Assembly: GCA_021325235.1 (NCBI GenBank) | Contig: JAJPHN010000006.1 | Location: forward strand, 62,001-126,000 | Source: Terriglobia bacterium | Lineage (GTDB): Bacteria; Acidobacteriota; Terriglobia; Bryobacterales; Bryobacteraceae | Direction: 5' to 3' | Length of the DNA: 64,000 nucleotides | Shown: piece by piece, positions 1 through 10,636 of the stretch | How positions within the stretch are numbered: position 1 is the first letter of the stretch | How the letters are laid out: each line of letters starts with the position of its first letter | Program-made: the position numbers and the translations under genes | The notes under the pieces: model-generated | What the model was told of the DNA's origin: nothing | Seen by the model: only the letters and a program-made list of their open reading frames with translations | Database searches by the model: none

Positions 1-1
1 T

Positions 2-2692
2 ACCTGCCTTTCCGTGCTGCTTTGCGCGATCAGCGCGCTTCCTGCCGCTACCATTTCGGGAACCGTGAAGGACTCCTCCGGCGCCGTTGTGCCCGGAGCT
101 ACGGTCGAGATTTCCGTCTCCGGTCAGGCGCCGATACAGCTGACCACCGACTCCAAAGGCAGCTTCGCGTCAGCCGATTTGCCCGCCGGCGCGTATCGCG
201 TCACCATTCGCGCCAAGGGTTTCGAGCAGCTGACGAAAGCGGTTGAGCTCGGATCGAGCGCAGTTGTGCTGGAACTTGAACTCGCGGTGGCCGGAGCGCG
301 CGAAGAAGTTACGGTCGGCGGTAAAGTTTCCAACTACGCCAATTCCGACCCGACGTACCAGGCGTTGCGGGCCAACCGGCTGGGACATTCCTTCGCGATG
401 AAAGCGAATGTCACGCTGAACTACGACGCGGGAAGTTTCGTATTCCGGCGCGGCACCATTACGTTTTTCGAACCGGTGCATGGCAAGACAGTGGGCGCGG
501 TGTTCACTGGCGAAGGACAGTTTACGCTGACTCCGCTGATGCCGATCGATAAAGCCGAGCTTCGCCGGCGCGCGGGAGCTGGGGCATTTGAGGAAGATTT
601 CACGCGCGTGGTGTTTCGTTTCAGCAACGGGCTGAGCCGGAATTTCCTGCTGCTGACAAGCGGGCCGGCGGAAACGCCGCGCGAGGCCCAGGCGGCGGTA
701 GCGGATTGGGAGAATACGCTGCGCCACCGTGAGGAAATACCGCGCAGTATGCTCGAGAGTTTTCTCGAAGGCGACGCCATCGATAACGTGGCGGCCGACA
801 CGCTGGCTGCGGTGTACAACCCGTCGCGTCCCGGCTTTTTCAGCGCCTACATTCAGGGCGTAAAGCATCACGATCTGCGCTTCCAGGCGCGGGCGCGGGG
901 CGGAGCCGTGCTGCAGCTGGATTCCCCGGAAGAAGTGGCGCTGCTCAATGTCGCGCCGATGAGTCTGGACGACGGGATCTGGTACATGGGCCACGCCAAA
1001 GAGGAGTATCAGAAGGGCGTGGCGAGTTCGAGCGAGGAGCGCCGCTACTTCGCCGCGAAACGGTTCAAGATGGAGACCGTGATCGGGAAGAATCGTCATC
1101 TCACGAGCCTCGCGACGATTGATCTGGAGCCGCTGGTGGCGGGCGAGCGCGTGCTGAAGTTCCATCTGCTGCCGAACCTGCGTGTGTCGCGCGTCACCGA
1201 TGCCGAGCGCAAGGAGCTGTACTTCATACAGGAATCAAGGAAAGCCGATGGTTCCTTTTACGTGATTTTCCCGGAGCCCTGCGCGCCGGGCAAACTGTAT
1301 CAGATCACGGTGGAGTACGCCGGCGATCACGTGATTCAGGACGCGGGCACGGGCAGCTTCTACATCGGCGCTCGTGAGTCCTGGTATCCGACGCCCAACA
1401 GCTTCGGCGAACGCTCGATCTACGAACTCACGTTTCGTGTGCCGAAACAATACACGCTGGTGAGCGTGGGTGCGCTGCAGAACTCGGGCGTGGAAGACGA
1501 AATGGCTGTGACGCGCTGGCTCACACCGAAGCCGGTGGCGATCGCCGGTTTCAATTACGGCGACTACAAGCGTACGGAGCTGCGCGATGAGCAGACACAT
1601 ACGACCTTTGAAGGTTACTATTTGCCGGAGCTGCCGGATTATCTGAAGCACAGGCAGGCGGTGGAGAGTCTTGCGCCGCACGCCATGACCGAATATGCGC
1701 TGAAGGTGAGCCGCGCCGAGGTGCAGCTCTGCAATTACTATTTCGGCCCGGACGGCTTCGAGCGGCTTTACATCACGGAGCAGCCGAATTTCAATTTTGG
1801 GCAGTCGTGGCCGAACCTGGTCTATTTGCCGATCTCCGCCTACACCGACGCCACACAGCGCTATTTATTGTTTGGCGAGATCAACAACAAGTTTTCGGCG
1901 TTCGTGGATGAAGTGACGCCGCACGAGGTATCGCATCAATGGTGGGGTCACGCGGTGGGCTGGGCTTCCTATCACGACCAGTGGCTTTCGGAAGGATTTG
2001 CCGAGTTTTCCGCCAGCCTCTTCGTCGAGCAGGGGCAGGGGCCAAACCACGATAAAGACTATCGCAAGTTCTGGGAGCGGCTGCACGACGAGATTTTGCA
2101 AAAGCAGCAGTTCGGAGCATCGCCGAACGATGCAGGCCCGTTGTGGCTTGGCATTCGCCTGGCGTCGCCGCGAAATGCGAGCGCGTATCAGATGGTGACA
2201 TATCCCAAAGGCGCCTATGTACTCGCCATGCTGCGCTCACTGATGCGGGACGAGAAGGGCGACAAGCGCTTCATCGAGATGATGCACGACTTCGTGGAAG
2301 CGCACCGGGACCGGCCGGCCTCGACGGAGTCTTTCAAAGCGATCGCGGAGAAGCACATGCCGCCGAACATCGATTTCAGTCACAACGGCACGCTCGATTG
2401 GTTCTTCAACGAATGGGTATACGGGACAGAAATTCCGCGCTACACGTTCACCTATGAAATTGCGCCGGCGGCCAACGGGCATGTCAAGGCGAAGCTGCAT
2501 TTGACGCAGAGCGAGGTCGGCCCTGAGTTTGCCATGGGCGTGCCGCTGTTTGCCGATTTCGGAAAAGGTCACCCGGTGCGGATCGGGCAGTTTCCGATTG
2601 TGGGCAGCACGACGAAAACCGCCGAGATCGAGCTGCCGCAGGCGCCTAAGAGTATCGATATCAACTGGTACCGCGAGATTCTGGCGCGCTGA
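2..2692 (+). CDS. Secreted M1-family metallopeptidase with N-terminal carboxypeptidase-regulatory-like domain (5' partial)
   Basis: The protein is a zinc aminopeptidase of the M1 (gluzincin) type that probably acts outside the cytoplasm. Numbering from the GTG at 14, a carboxypeptidase-regulatory-like beta domain spans about residues 10-95. The catalytic signature HEVSH is at 637-641 and the third zinc ligand E660 sits 18 residues later in WLSEGFAEF, the classical HExxH-x18-E arrangement. The reading frame is open to the left edge of the window (TCLSVLLCAISALPAA), and a GTG-14 start would leave a signal peptide without a basic N-region. The true start therefore probably lies upstream and the gene is truncated. 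Its 3' end overlaps the convergent DoxX-like gene by 32 bp. The catalytic assignment is firm; the substrate is unknown. Confidence 0.9.
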   Translation, partial: TCLSVLLCAISALPAATISGTVKDSSGAVVPGATVEISVSGQAPIQLTTDSKGSFASADLPAGAYRVTIRAKGFEQLTKAVELGSSAVVLELELAVAGAREEVTVGGKVSNYANSDPTYQALRANRLGHSFAMKANVTLNYDAGSFVFRRGTITFFEPVHGKTVGAVFTGEGQFTLTPLMPIDKAELRRRAGAGAFEEDFTRVVFRFSNGLSRNFLLLTSGPAETPREAQAAVADWENTLRHREEIPRSMLESFLEGDAIDNVAADTLAAVYNPSRPGFFSAYIQGVKHHDLRFQARARGGAVLQLDSPEEVALLNVAPMSLDDGIWYMGHAKEEYQKGVASSSEERRYFAAKRFKMETVIGKNRHLTSLATIDLEPLVAGERVLKFHLLPNLRVSRVTDAERKELYFIQESRKADGSFYVIFPEPCAPGKLYQITVEYAGDHVIQDAGTGSFYIGARESWYPTPNSFGERSIYELTFRVPKQYTLVSVGALQNSGVEDEMAVTRWLTPKPVAIAGFNYGDYKRTELRDEQTHTTFEGYYLPELPDYLKHRQAVESLAPHAMTEYALKVSRAEVQLCNYYFGPDGFERLYITEQPNFNFGQSWPNLVYLPISAYTDATQRYLLFGEINNKFSAFVDEVTPHEVSHQWWGHAVGWASYHDQWLSEGFAEFSASLFVEQGQGPNHDKDYRKFWERLHDEILQKQQFGASPNDAGPLWLGIRLASPRNASAYQMVTYPKGAYVLAMLRSLMRDEKGDKRFIEMMHDFVEAHRDRPASTESFKAIAEKHMPPNIDFSHNGTLDWFFNEWVYGTEIPRYTFTYEIAPAANGHVKAKLHLTQSEVGPEFAMGVPLFADFGKGHPVRIGQFPIVGSTTKTAEIELPQAPKSIDINWYREILAR

Positions 2693-3470
2693 GGACGAGG
2701 GGTGCGCGAGCTTCGGCTTGCCCAAAAAAGGGCGCGGTTTCGAGCGAGGCGGCTACCGCCCAGACGCAGGCAGCCATGGCCGAAGCGATAAACACCATAG
2801 TCCATTGCAGGCGTCCAAGAGGCGCGTGCACAACGGCGGGTACATGAACCAGCAGAACGAATAGCGTAATCATGGCCGCTTCGAGCGTGGCGGCCAAGCG
2901 CGGCAGAACACCGGCAATAATCGCGAGCCCGGCGGCGATATGGCAGGTTCCGGTGAACAGTGCGAAAAAGATGTGACCCGGGAGCCAGGCGGGGATCATG
3001 TCGGCCGTAACTCCAGCAAAACGGAAATGCGAAAGGCCACAGACAACGCATCCCAAACCTAAGAGGACGCGTGCAACGACAGGGAATGGCGGAGACATTC
3101 CGGCGAGGAGCCGGTACAGAACGTACGCGCCGCAAACCAGCAGCATGTTTTCCGCCAGGCCCAGCCATGAGCCGATATTGAAGGGATGTTCGACGGCGCG
3201 GATGAAGTGCATAACCCCCGCGCACAGCAGCCAGTAAGCAGAAACCGCCAGCGCCGAACGCGTTGCCAGACGCCTGATGAGCAGGCCGAAGCCGCCCGCC
3301 ACCAGCAACACTCCGGACAGGCGCGCCAGGATTTCGTGCAGCGGAAGTCCGTTTGGCACGGGCTGCCAGTTGAGCGCGAAGTCTCCCGATCCGAGACTGA
3401 GAACGCCCAAGCCGATCAGCCCGAAAGCCAGGAACGTCCGAGCGAACGTGAGCAGGGAAAAGCGCGGCAT
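2661..3470 (-). CDS. DoxX-like multi-span membrane protein
   Basis: This is an integral membrane protein of about 269 residues with at least six hydrophobic segments separated by short loops. The general layout recalls DoxX/DUF-type four-helix-repeat proteins. The start at 3470 is preferred because it opens directly into the first membrane segment and is preceded by a purine-rich AGAAGAAG. An upstream ATG at 3527 would add 19 mostly charged residues. The gene is divergent from a MocR-type regulator and shares its operator-bearing intergenic region, so it is a candidate target of that regulator. Its end overlaps the convergent peptidase gene. No enzymatic motif is visible and the function is unknown. 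Confidence 0.65.
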   Translation of the reverse strand: MPRFSLLTFARTFLAFGLIGLGVLSLGSGDFALNWQPVPNGLPLHEILARLSGVLLVAGGFGLLIRRLATRSALAVSAYWLLCAGVMHFIRAVEHPFNIGSWLGLAENMLLVCGAYVLYRLLAGMSPPFPVVARVLLGLGCVVCGLSHFRFAGVTADMIPAWLPGHIFFALFTGTCHIAAGLAIIAGVLPRLAATLEAAMITLFVLLVHVPAVVHAPLGRLQWTMVFIASAMAACVWAVAASLETAPFFGQAEARAPLVLSAPESRGTS

Positions 3471-3545
3471 CAATTCTTCTTCTGAACCGCGGGCGCGCCT
3501 GTCCGAGCCTTCAAAGACCCCTGTCATAGTTCCACTGTGTGCCGG

Positions 3546-3601
3546 AAACTGGTCGGGCGCAATAGCCAGTTCGAAGAGCTTTCATATAGCCAGTAAACTG
3601 G
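3546..3601. promoter_or_regulatory. Candidate MocR/PdxR operator with repeated half-sites
   Basis: The 81-bp divergent gap carries AAACTGG at 3546-3552, ATAGCCAGT at 3562-3570 and again at 3586-3594 (24 bp apart), and AAACTGG at 3595-3601. CCAGT and ACTGG are complementary, so the sites form both direct and inverted pairs. MocR-family proteins are known to bind mixed direct/inverted repeats in divergent promoters. The assignment to this regulator is inferred from position. Confidence 0.55.
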
Positions 3602-3608
3602 AAAAGCC

Positions 3609-5171
3609 ATGGGCCGGGTAGCGAGTGCATTTTCGCCCGTGATCAGGACCGAGCGCGGCTCCCGCACGCCGCTGCACAAGCAGATCTATGACACGTTTCG
3701 TGCGCTGATTGTGGAGGGCAAAGTGCGTCCGGGCGAGCCGGTTCCGTCGACTCGGGCGCTTGCGCAGGAACTGGCGATCTCGCGTATCCCGGTGCTCAAT
3801 GCCTACGCACAGCTGCTGGCGGAGGGGTATTTCGAAAGCCGCGCAGGCAGCGGCACATTTGTCTCGCTGGCTGTGCCGGAACAGATGATTTCGGTTCCGG
3901 CTAGAGGCAGGCGCGAGGGAACGGCGCGTTCGGGACCGCGACCCGTTTCGCAGCGATCGATTATGCTGCCTCCACACGATCCGAGCCGCGGGTTCGGGCC
4001 GGGTGCGTTTAGTGTGGGACAGCCGGCGCTCGATCACTTTCCGCTGCGTGTCTGGTCGAAACTGGTGGCGCGGCATACGTCGAATGCCGGACCCGCGGCG
4101 CTGCGTTATTCCGACCCCATGGGGCGGCCGGAGTTTCGTGAGGCGATTGCAAATTATCTGCGAACCGCGCGTGCAGTGGATTGCGACGCCAGTCAGGTTA
4201 TGGTGGTCAGCGGTTCGCAGCAGGCGCTCGAGATCTCCGCGCGCGTGCTGCTCGATCCCGATAGCCAGGTCTGGATCGAAGAGCCGGGTTACTGGCTTCT
4301 GCGGCATGCGCTGATACTGGCGGGCTGCCGCATGGTTCCCGTACCGGTGGACGCCGAAGGATTGGACGTAGCCGCCGGCATTCGCCTTTGCCGGCGCGCG
4401 CGAGCGGCTTTCGTCATACCATCCCACCAATTTCCCATGGGTGTGACCATGAGCGCTTCCCGCCGCCTTCAGCTGCTCGAATGGGCGCAGAGTTCGGGAG
4501 CCTGGATCATTGAAGACGATTACGACAGCGAGTACCGCTACGGCAGCCTGCCGGTCGCTTCGCTGCAGGGGCTCGACCGGCACGCGCGCGTAATCTATAT
4601 CGGAACTTTCAGCAAGACGTTGTTCCCGTCGCTCCGGCTGGGCTACGTCGTCATTCCACCGGATCTGGTGGAGCGGTTCAAGGCCGTGCGTTTCGCCACC
4701 GACATCTGCCCGCCTTATCTGCATCAGGCCGTGATGGCGGAGTTCATCAGCCAAGGTCATCTTTCGCGACACATTCGCAAAACGCGTATGCTGTATCGCG
4801 CGCGTCGCAGGGCATTGGTGGACGCGATCCGCAGCGAGTTTGGAGATGCGCTCGAGATTACCGGATGCGAGGCGGGCATGCACCTGGTTGTGCTGCTACC
4901 GCGCGGCGTTCCGGATAGAGAGATCGCGGCCCGGGCCGCGCAGGAGAAGCTCTGGCTTTGGCCGCTCTCGACAGCCTACGCCGGGAAGGCTGTCCGGCAA
5001 GGATTCATCCTGGGTTTCGCGAGTACGGCTGAAGAAGAGATGCTGCCGGCCGTGAGGCGACTCAAGGCGCTCATCGGAAAAGGGACGCCGAATCATGGTG
5101 TAAACGACGGAACCATGCGTGCCGAAGGTCCGCCCCGCGGGCGGAATCGGGTGAAAATGACCGGCTTGTAA
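3609..5171 (+). CDS. MocR/PdxR-type transcriptional regulator (GntR wHTH fused to aminotransferase domain)
   Basis: This is a DNA-binding regulator with a PLP-dependent aminotransferase-like sensor domain. Residues about 15-85 form a GntR winged helix (LHKQIYDTFRALIVEGKV, then VPSTRALAQELAISRIPV). The fold-type I domain follows, with the PLP-contacting EDDYD (302-306) and the Schiff-base lysine K336 in FSKTLFPSLRLGY. At 520 residues it is a little longer than the usual 470-500, because of a C-terminal tail. The gene starts 8 bp after a repeat-rich operator shared with the divergent DoxX-like gene. No vitamin B6 synthesis gene is nearby, so the regulated process is more likely the neighbouring membrane protein than PLP synthesis. 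The family call is firm; the target is inferred. Confidence 0.9.
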   Translation: MGRVASAFSPVIRTERGSRTPLHKQIYDTFRALIVEGKVRPGEPVPSTRALAQELAISRIPVLNAYAQLLAEGYFESRAGSGTFVSLAVPEQMISVPARGRREGTARSGPRPVSQRSIMLPPHDPSRGFGPGAFSVGQPALDHFPLRVWSKLVARHTSNAGPAALRYSDPMGRPEFREAIANYLRTARAVDCDASQVMVVSGSQQALEISARVLLDPDSQVWIEEPGYWLLRHALILAGCRMVPVPVDAEGLDVAAGIRLCRRARAAFVIPSHQFPMGVTMSASRRLQLLEWAQSSGAWIIEDDYDSEYRYGSLPVASLQGLDRHARVIYIGTFSKTLFPSLRLGYVVIPPDLVERFKAVRFATDICPPYLHQAVMAEFISQGHLSRHIRKTRMLYRARRRALVDAIRSEFGDALEITGCEAGMHLVVLLPRGVPDREIAARAAQEKLWLWPLSTAYAGKAVRQGFILGFASTAEEEMLPAVRRLKALIGKGTPNHGVNDGTMRAEGPPRGRNRVKMTGL

Positions 5172-5211
5172 ACCTTTTGCCGCTGGCGCACGTTAGGGAT
5201 AGCAGGTCGCT

Positions 5212-5808
5212 ATGATGATGAGCGCAATGGCCGACCAACTGGAGCGCGAGATCCAGCTTGGGCTCGATCTCCGCACCTTCAGCAGCTGGATGGCCGCCGA
5301 GCAGAAGCGCGTTTTTCTGCTGTGCCGGCGCATGCTGCAGGATGCGGACGAAGCGGATTCGGCTACCCAGGACGTGTTTCTTAAGGCGTACAAGGCGCTG
5401 AGCGGAAGGGGCACGGGCGAGGAACTGGATAATCCGGCAAAGTGGGTGACACGGATTGCGGTGAACACGTGTCTGGACCGGCTGCGCTCGAAATCCTGGA
5501 GGATCTGGCAGCGGAGGCCGGATCCTCGCGACGAAGAGCTTATTTTGGGAATGACAGCAGGCGAGGCTCCCGATGCGGAGCGCCAGCTGTTTTCAAAAGA
5601 AATCCAGCAAAGACTGGAGAAAGCACTGGCCCGCCTCTCGGACCGCCAGCGCGCCGTCTTTTCGCTGCGTCATTATGATGCGATGGCGCTTGAAGAGATC
5701 GCGGATGTGCTGAAACTGGATACCGGGACGGTAAAGGCGCACCTGTTTCGGGCGCTCGGGAAGTTGCGGCAAGAGCTAAAAGACCTGTACGTAACAAAGG
5801 CAGGCTGA
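5212..5808 (+). CDS. ECF-type RNA polymerase sigma factor
   Basis: This 198-residue protein has the two-domain layout of group 4 sigma factors. Region 2 (LCRRMLQDADEADSATQDVF, about 43-62) contacts the -10 element and core polymerase. Region 4 (LSDRQRAVFSLRHYDAMAL, EEIADVLKLDTGTVKAHLF) carries the -35 binding helix-turn-helix. Several in-frame ATGs open the gene (5212, 5215, 5218, 5227); 5212 follows AGCAGG at a suitable distance. Downstream and co-directional are a zinc-finger membrane protein and a Spy-like periplasmic protein, giving a sigma/anti-sigma/effector operon that probably responds to envelope conditions. Confidence 0.9.
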   Translation: MMMSAMADQLEREIQLGLDLRTFSSWMAAEQKRVFLLCRRMLQDADEADSATQDVFLKAYKALSGRGTGEELDNPAKWVTRIAVNTCLDRLRSKSWRIWQRRPDPRDEELILGMTAGEAPDAERQLFSKEIQQRLEKALARLSDRQRAVFSLRHYDAMALEEIADVLKLDTGTVKAHLFRALGKLRQELKDLYVTKAG

Positions 5809-5838
5809 AGAGCGTTGTAGTGATGAGAGGGAAAGAGA

Positions 5839-6327
5839 ATGAACGAGCGCAAACTGTCAGGGCGCTTGGATGATGCCGCCGCGCTGCAGCGGGAGAAGAC
5901 GTCGGGACACTGGACGGACGAGCAGCTGATTGCGCATCTGTATGGAGTCGGGCCGGAAGACGGGCATCTGAGCGCGTGCGCGGAGTGCCGGTCGCGCCTC
6001 TCGGCCATGGAGACACGGCGTGAGCAGGTGGCGGCGGGGGCAGAAGAGGTCCCTTCCGAGTACCTGATAGCCCAGCGGCGGCGTATCTATGCGGCGCTTT
6101 CCGAGCGTGGCAACGTGTGGTCGCGCTGGAACCTGCGTCGCTGGGCACCAGCGAGCGCGGCGGCTCTGGCGCTGGCGGCAAGTCTGTTCTTCTATGGCGA
6201 GCAACGGCGCGCACAGGAGCACCAGAACGCCATCTCCGACGCACAACTGGCGCAGGAAGTCAGCCAGCTGGCGCAAGGTTCGGAAGCACCGCAAACAGCG
6301 CCGCTCGAGGGACTGTTCGTCGAATGA
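5839..6327 (+). CDS. Putative zinc-finger anti-sigma factor, single membrane span
   Basis: The N-terminal half contains HLSACAEC (H-x3-C-x2-C), the core of the zinc-binding anti-sigma (ZAS/zf-HC2) motif, at about residues 44-51. One hydrophobic segment (about 105-120) would place the C-terminus in the periplasm. A strong purine-rich ribosome site (GAGAGGGAAAGAGA) precedes the ATG. It lies 30 bp after the ECF sigma gene and overlaps the next gene by four bases (ATGA). It probably sequesters the sigma factor at the membrane. The role follows from motif plus position and has no sequence-level proof. Confidence 0.75.
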   Translation: MNERKLSGRLDDAAALQREKTSGHWTDEQLIAHLYGVGPEDGHLSACAECRSRLSAMETRREQVAAGAEEVPSEYLIAQRRRIYAALSERGNVWSRWNLRRWAPASAAALALAASLFFYGEQRRAQEHQNAISDAQLAQEVSQLAQGSEAPQTAPLEGLFVE

Positions 6328-6746
6328 AGCTTCGTATCCTGCTGTTGGTGGCCGCCTGCGCGTTCTCCCTGCGCGCGCAGAATATCGAAAATTTCCCGTG
6401 GTGGAACCAACCGGTTCGCGATCAGATCGGTTTGACGAGCGAGCAGAGCGAGAAGATACGCCAGATCGTGCGCGCCCATCGCAATAAGCTGCTCGATGCC
6501 CGCAACAACACATTGAAAGCCGAAGGCGATCTGCAGGATGTGATGAACGGCCCGCAGGTCGATCCCGCTCAGGCCAAAGCGGTGATCGATCGACTGGCCG
6601 CTGCGCGCGCCGAATCGAGCCGGGTGTTTCTCGAGATGAGCGTGGAATTGCGCAGCGTGCTGACGCTCGATCAATGGCGCCAGCTGGTGCGGCGCTGGGA
6701 CCAGGAGCATCGCGCCAAAGCGAAGCAGGGTGAGGCGCTGCCGTAA
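6324..6746 (+). CDS. Spy/CpxP-like periplasmic helical protein
   Basis: The 140-residue product starts with a clear signal peptide (MKLRILLLVAACAFSLRAQ) followed by an all-helical region containing LTSEQSEKIRQIVRAHRNKL and LTLDQWRQLVRRW. This pattern of LT-x-EQ repeats is typical of Spy/CpxP/heavy-metal-resistance periplasmic proteins. The ATG overlaps the TGA of the anti-sigma gene, so translation is coupled. In the family such proteins act as chaperones or as stress sensors that bind the membrane regulator. Here it is likely either the sensor or a target of the sigma module. A longer in-frame opening from 6117 is rejected because it runs antiparallel in sense to the anti-sigma coding frame and lacks the signal peptide. 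Confidence 0.75.
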   Translation: MKLRILLLVAACAFSLRAQNIENFPWWNQPVRDQIGLTSEQSEKIRQIVRAHRNKLLDARNNTLKAEGDLQDVMNGPQVDPAQAKAVIDRLAAARAESSRVFLEMSVELRSVLTLDQWRQLVRRWDQEHRAKAKQGEALP

Positions 6747-6756
6747 CGGCGCGTGT

Positions 6757-8682
<1,926 letters not shown>

Positions 8683-8688
8683 CCGCTA

Positions 8689-8976
8689 CTATTTTCGCAG
8701 CGAGGGCGACGTCAGCGGCTCCGAGCGTATTATCGCGCCAGATATGCGAAGGCGGAGAGCAGAATGAGCGCGGTCCCAGCCAAGGTAAGCGGAGCCGGCG
8801 AATCCAGGCTCTGGCGCGCGGGGTTTTCGAACGGGCGAGCCTCCCAAGAGAAGAACGAACTCATCGGTCAGGTGTGTCGCTGATTCGACTACGTAATTCA
8901 GCAGACCGCGAACAGAGCCAAGCAGTATCAGAACCAGCGCCGTTGCTGCGGCGGCGGTGAACTGCTGCAGGTTCAT
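8689..8976 (-). CDS. Small hypothetical protein with one N-terminal hydrophobic segment
   Basis: A 95-codon frame starts with ATG seven bases after the stop of the upstream gene and ends six bases before the ABC-F start, so it fits a co-transcribed trio. The N-terminus (MNLQQFTAAAATALVLILLG) is a plausible signal anchor. The C-terminal half is arginine-rich with no recognisable domain. No clear ribosome site is visible. It may be genuine but could also be a chance frame; no function can be proposed. Confidence 0.4.
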   Translation of the reverse strand: MNLQQFTAAAATALVLILLGSVRGLLNYVVESATHLTDEFVLLLGGSPVRKPRAPEPGFAGSAYLGWDRAHSALRLRISGAIIRSEPLTSPSLRK

Positions 8977-8983
8977 GGTGCGG

Positions 8984-9637
8984 TTATTCGCTGGCGATGG
9001 ACCAGCTCTTCTCTAGCATCGAGCTGTATTCGCCCGAAGCGTAGAGGTCGAACTGAACTTCGTGCGCCGAGAGTTTCTCGAAAGAGGTGTCCCGCAGGCG
9101 CAGCTCGTACCATTGATCAAGATAGCGATGATAGCGGCGCAGGAATTCCGGCGAAAGCGCCTGCGAAGAAGGGAACTCCTGTAATACCGCATGCAGTCCA
9201 TACGAGCGGCGGAAGAGGGCGCAATGATCGAGCACGCCCCAGCTTTCGAGCTTGGCGCGCACGTGGGCCGGAATCTCGTGGACGAGCAGCATGATGAAGC
9301 TTTCCGGGCGCACGCGGCGTCCGCTGAATTCCTCGCTGGACTCAGCGGTTTCGGCGCACTGTTCGGCCCAGCGGGAAATATCCTTGCCGATGTAGAAAAG
9401 CATGCGCAACTCGGCGTAGCGTCCGCGTAGAAGCCGGCGATCGAGCTCTTCGAGTGGAGTCTTATCACGCGGCGCCAGGCCCTGGATCATCAGACTAGCG
9501 CGTGAACTTTCGAGCAGCAGCGATGTCTCCTCTGTGCTCGTAAAAGGGTGCAGAATCAGGGGCGGAAGCGGAAAGGCCTTGCTTGATGCGTTCCTGCCCG
9601 CGGGGCTTTTCATGTACTCGTTCTCGATTGCCAGCAC
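8984..9637 (-). CDS. Conserved-looking hypothetical protein, soluble, mostly helical
   Basis: The 217-residue product has no signal peptide or membrane segment. It is rich in E, R, L and S, with an alternating pattern that suggests a helical fold. Candidate starts are the GTG at 9637 and an ATG eight codons later. Codon use matches its neighbours and no overlapping frame competes, which supports a real gene. It lies upstream of the small 8689-8976 frame and the ABC-F gene, in the same direction. I do not recognise the family. Confidence 0.6.
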   Translation of the reverse strand: MLAIENEYMKSPAGRNASSKAFPLPPLILHPFTSTEETSLLLESSRASLMIQGLAPRDKTPLEELDRRLLRGRYAELRMLFYIGKDISRWAEQCAETAESSEEFSGRRVRPESFIMLLVHEIPAHVRAKLESWGVLDHCALFRRSYGLHAVLQEFPSSQALSPEFLRRYHRYLDQWYELRLRDTSFEKLSAHEVQFDLYASGEYSSMLEKSWSIASE

Positions 9638-9718
9638 TTAGAGTGTAAACCTGTTTTCGGTAGATTCGCGGCGAATTTTGCTGCCACGAGTACCATATCG
9701 GCAGCTTTCGAGAAAATC

Positions 9719-10615
9719 TTATTTCTGCGCCGACGCAGACGGAATAAAAGACGGCCGATGTAACTCCATCTGAATCAGCGTGTCGAGCGATTCCCAAGGC
9801 AGCGCGCCTGGTACTTTCCTGCCGTTCAGAAAAAACGTGGGCGTCTGATCGATGCCGAGCACTTTGCCCTCTTTGAGGCTGGCATCCACTTCGGAGGCTT
9901 TGGCGTGGCTGTCCAGACAAGCCCCCAGCGCATGCTCATCGATGCCATGCGATTTGCCGAATTCCACGACTTTGGCGCGCAGATTGTCCGGCTGAATCTC
10001 GCCCTGATGCTCGAAGATCCAGTCGTGAAACGCCCAGAAGAGGTCAGGTTTGCCGTCCCCGATGCAATGCGCAGCTTCGGCCGCGGCCGGTGCCCACGGA
10101 TGGATCGAGGCGATCGGAAAATCCTTAAATATCACCCGAACATCCTGGGGATATTTTTTCGGCAGTTCGTTACGAAGCGTGCTCGCGAATTTGCGGCAGT
10201 ACGGGCATTGGAAATCGTTGAAGACCACCAGGGTGATCTTGGCGCTGGCCGGGCCGAAGGAAGGCCCATCCGTCGGAATCAGCGCGGCTGTCACCACGAA
10301 CGGGCTTTGGGTGAGATCCCAGATTGGTTCGCCGAGCAGATGCTTGCCATCCGCTGTTACGAAATACGTTTTCTCTTCCTTCGTATCGCCAAGACTGAGA
10401 TGGACTACCAGCCGGAAGTAGCCGGCCAGCGGGGTCGGCTGCGGATCATCCACTGCGATTTTCACCGCGGGCGTGAAGCCTTCGGCATAGCTGAGATATG
10501 CGGCGATTTTCTGTTTGTCCACTGCGGGCGGCGCCTGGCCGAGGCCGCAGATCACCAGCAAACCAAATAGAAAAACTGCCCGGACACTTTGAATCACGCG
10601 TGCTTCAAGTGTCAC
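9719..10615 (-). CDS. DsbA-like secreted thioredoxin-fold protein (Thioredoxin_4 type)
   Basis: The protein has an N-terminal signal sequence (about 8-28), a poorly conserved leader domain to about 110, then a DsbA/DsbG-like thioredoxin domain with the redox pair CPYC at 137-140 in FNDFQCPYC. The cis-proline loop is QTPTFFLNG. Such proteins oxidise or isomerise disulfides in exported proteins. GTG at 10615 is the upstream start; a second GTG at codon 7 is possible and would leave more promoter space. Only 21 bp separate it from the divergent glycosyltransferase start. The substrate is unknown. Confidence 0.85.
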   Translation of the reverse strand: MTLEARVIQSVRAVFLFGLLVICGLGQAPPAVDKQKIAAYLSYAEGFTPAVKIAVDDPQPTPLAGYFRLVVHLSLGDTKEEKTYFVTADGKHLLGEPIWDLTQSPFVVTAALIPTDGPSFGPASAKITLVVFNDFQCPYCRKFASTLRNELPKKYPQDVRVIFKDFPIASIHPWAPAAAEAAHCIGDGKPDLFWAFHDWIFEHQGEIQPDNLRAKVVEFGKSHGIDEHALGACLDSHAKASEVDASLKEGKVLGIDQTPTFFLNGRKVPGALPWESLDTLIQMELHRPSFIPSASAQK

Positions 10616-10636
10616 ACACGGTTCCTATACTGAGGG

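Noticed and set aside
170-1165. Long open frame (331 codons) on the minus strand inside the M1 peptidase gene
   Set aside because: It is antisense to a clear coding frame, is rich in Arg/His/Gln, and has no recognisable domain; it is a shadow of high-GC codon use.
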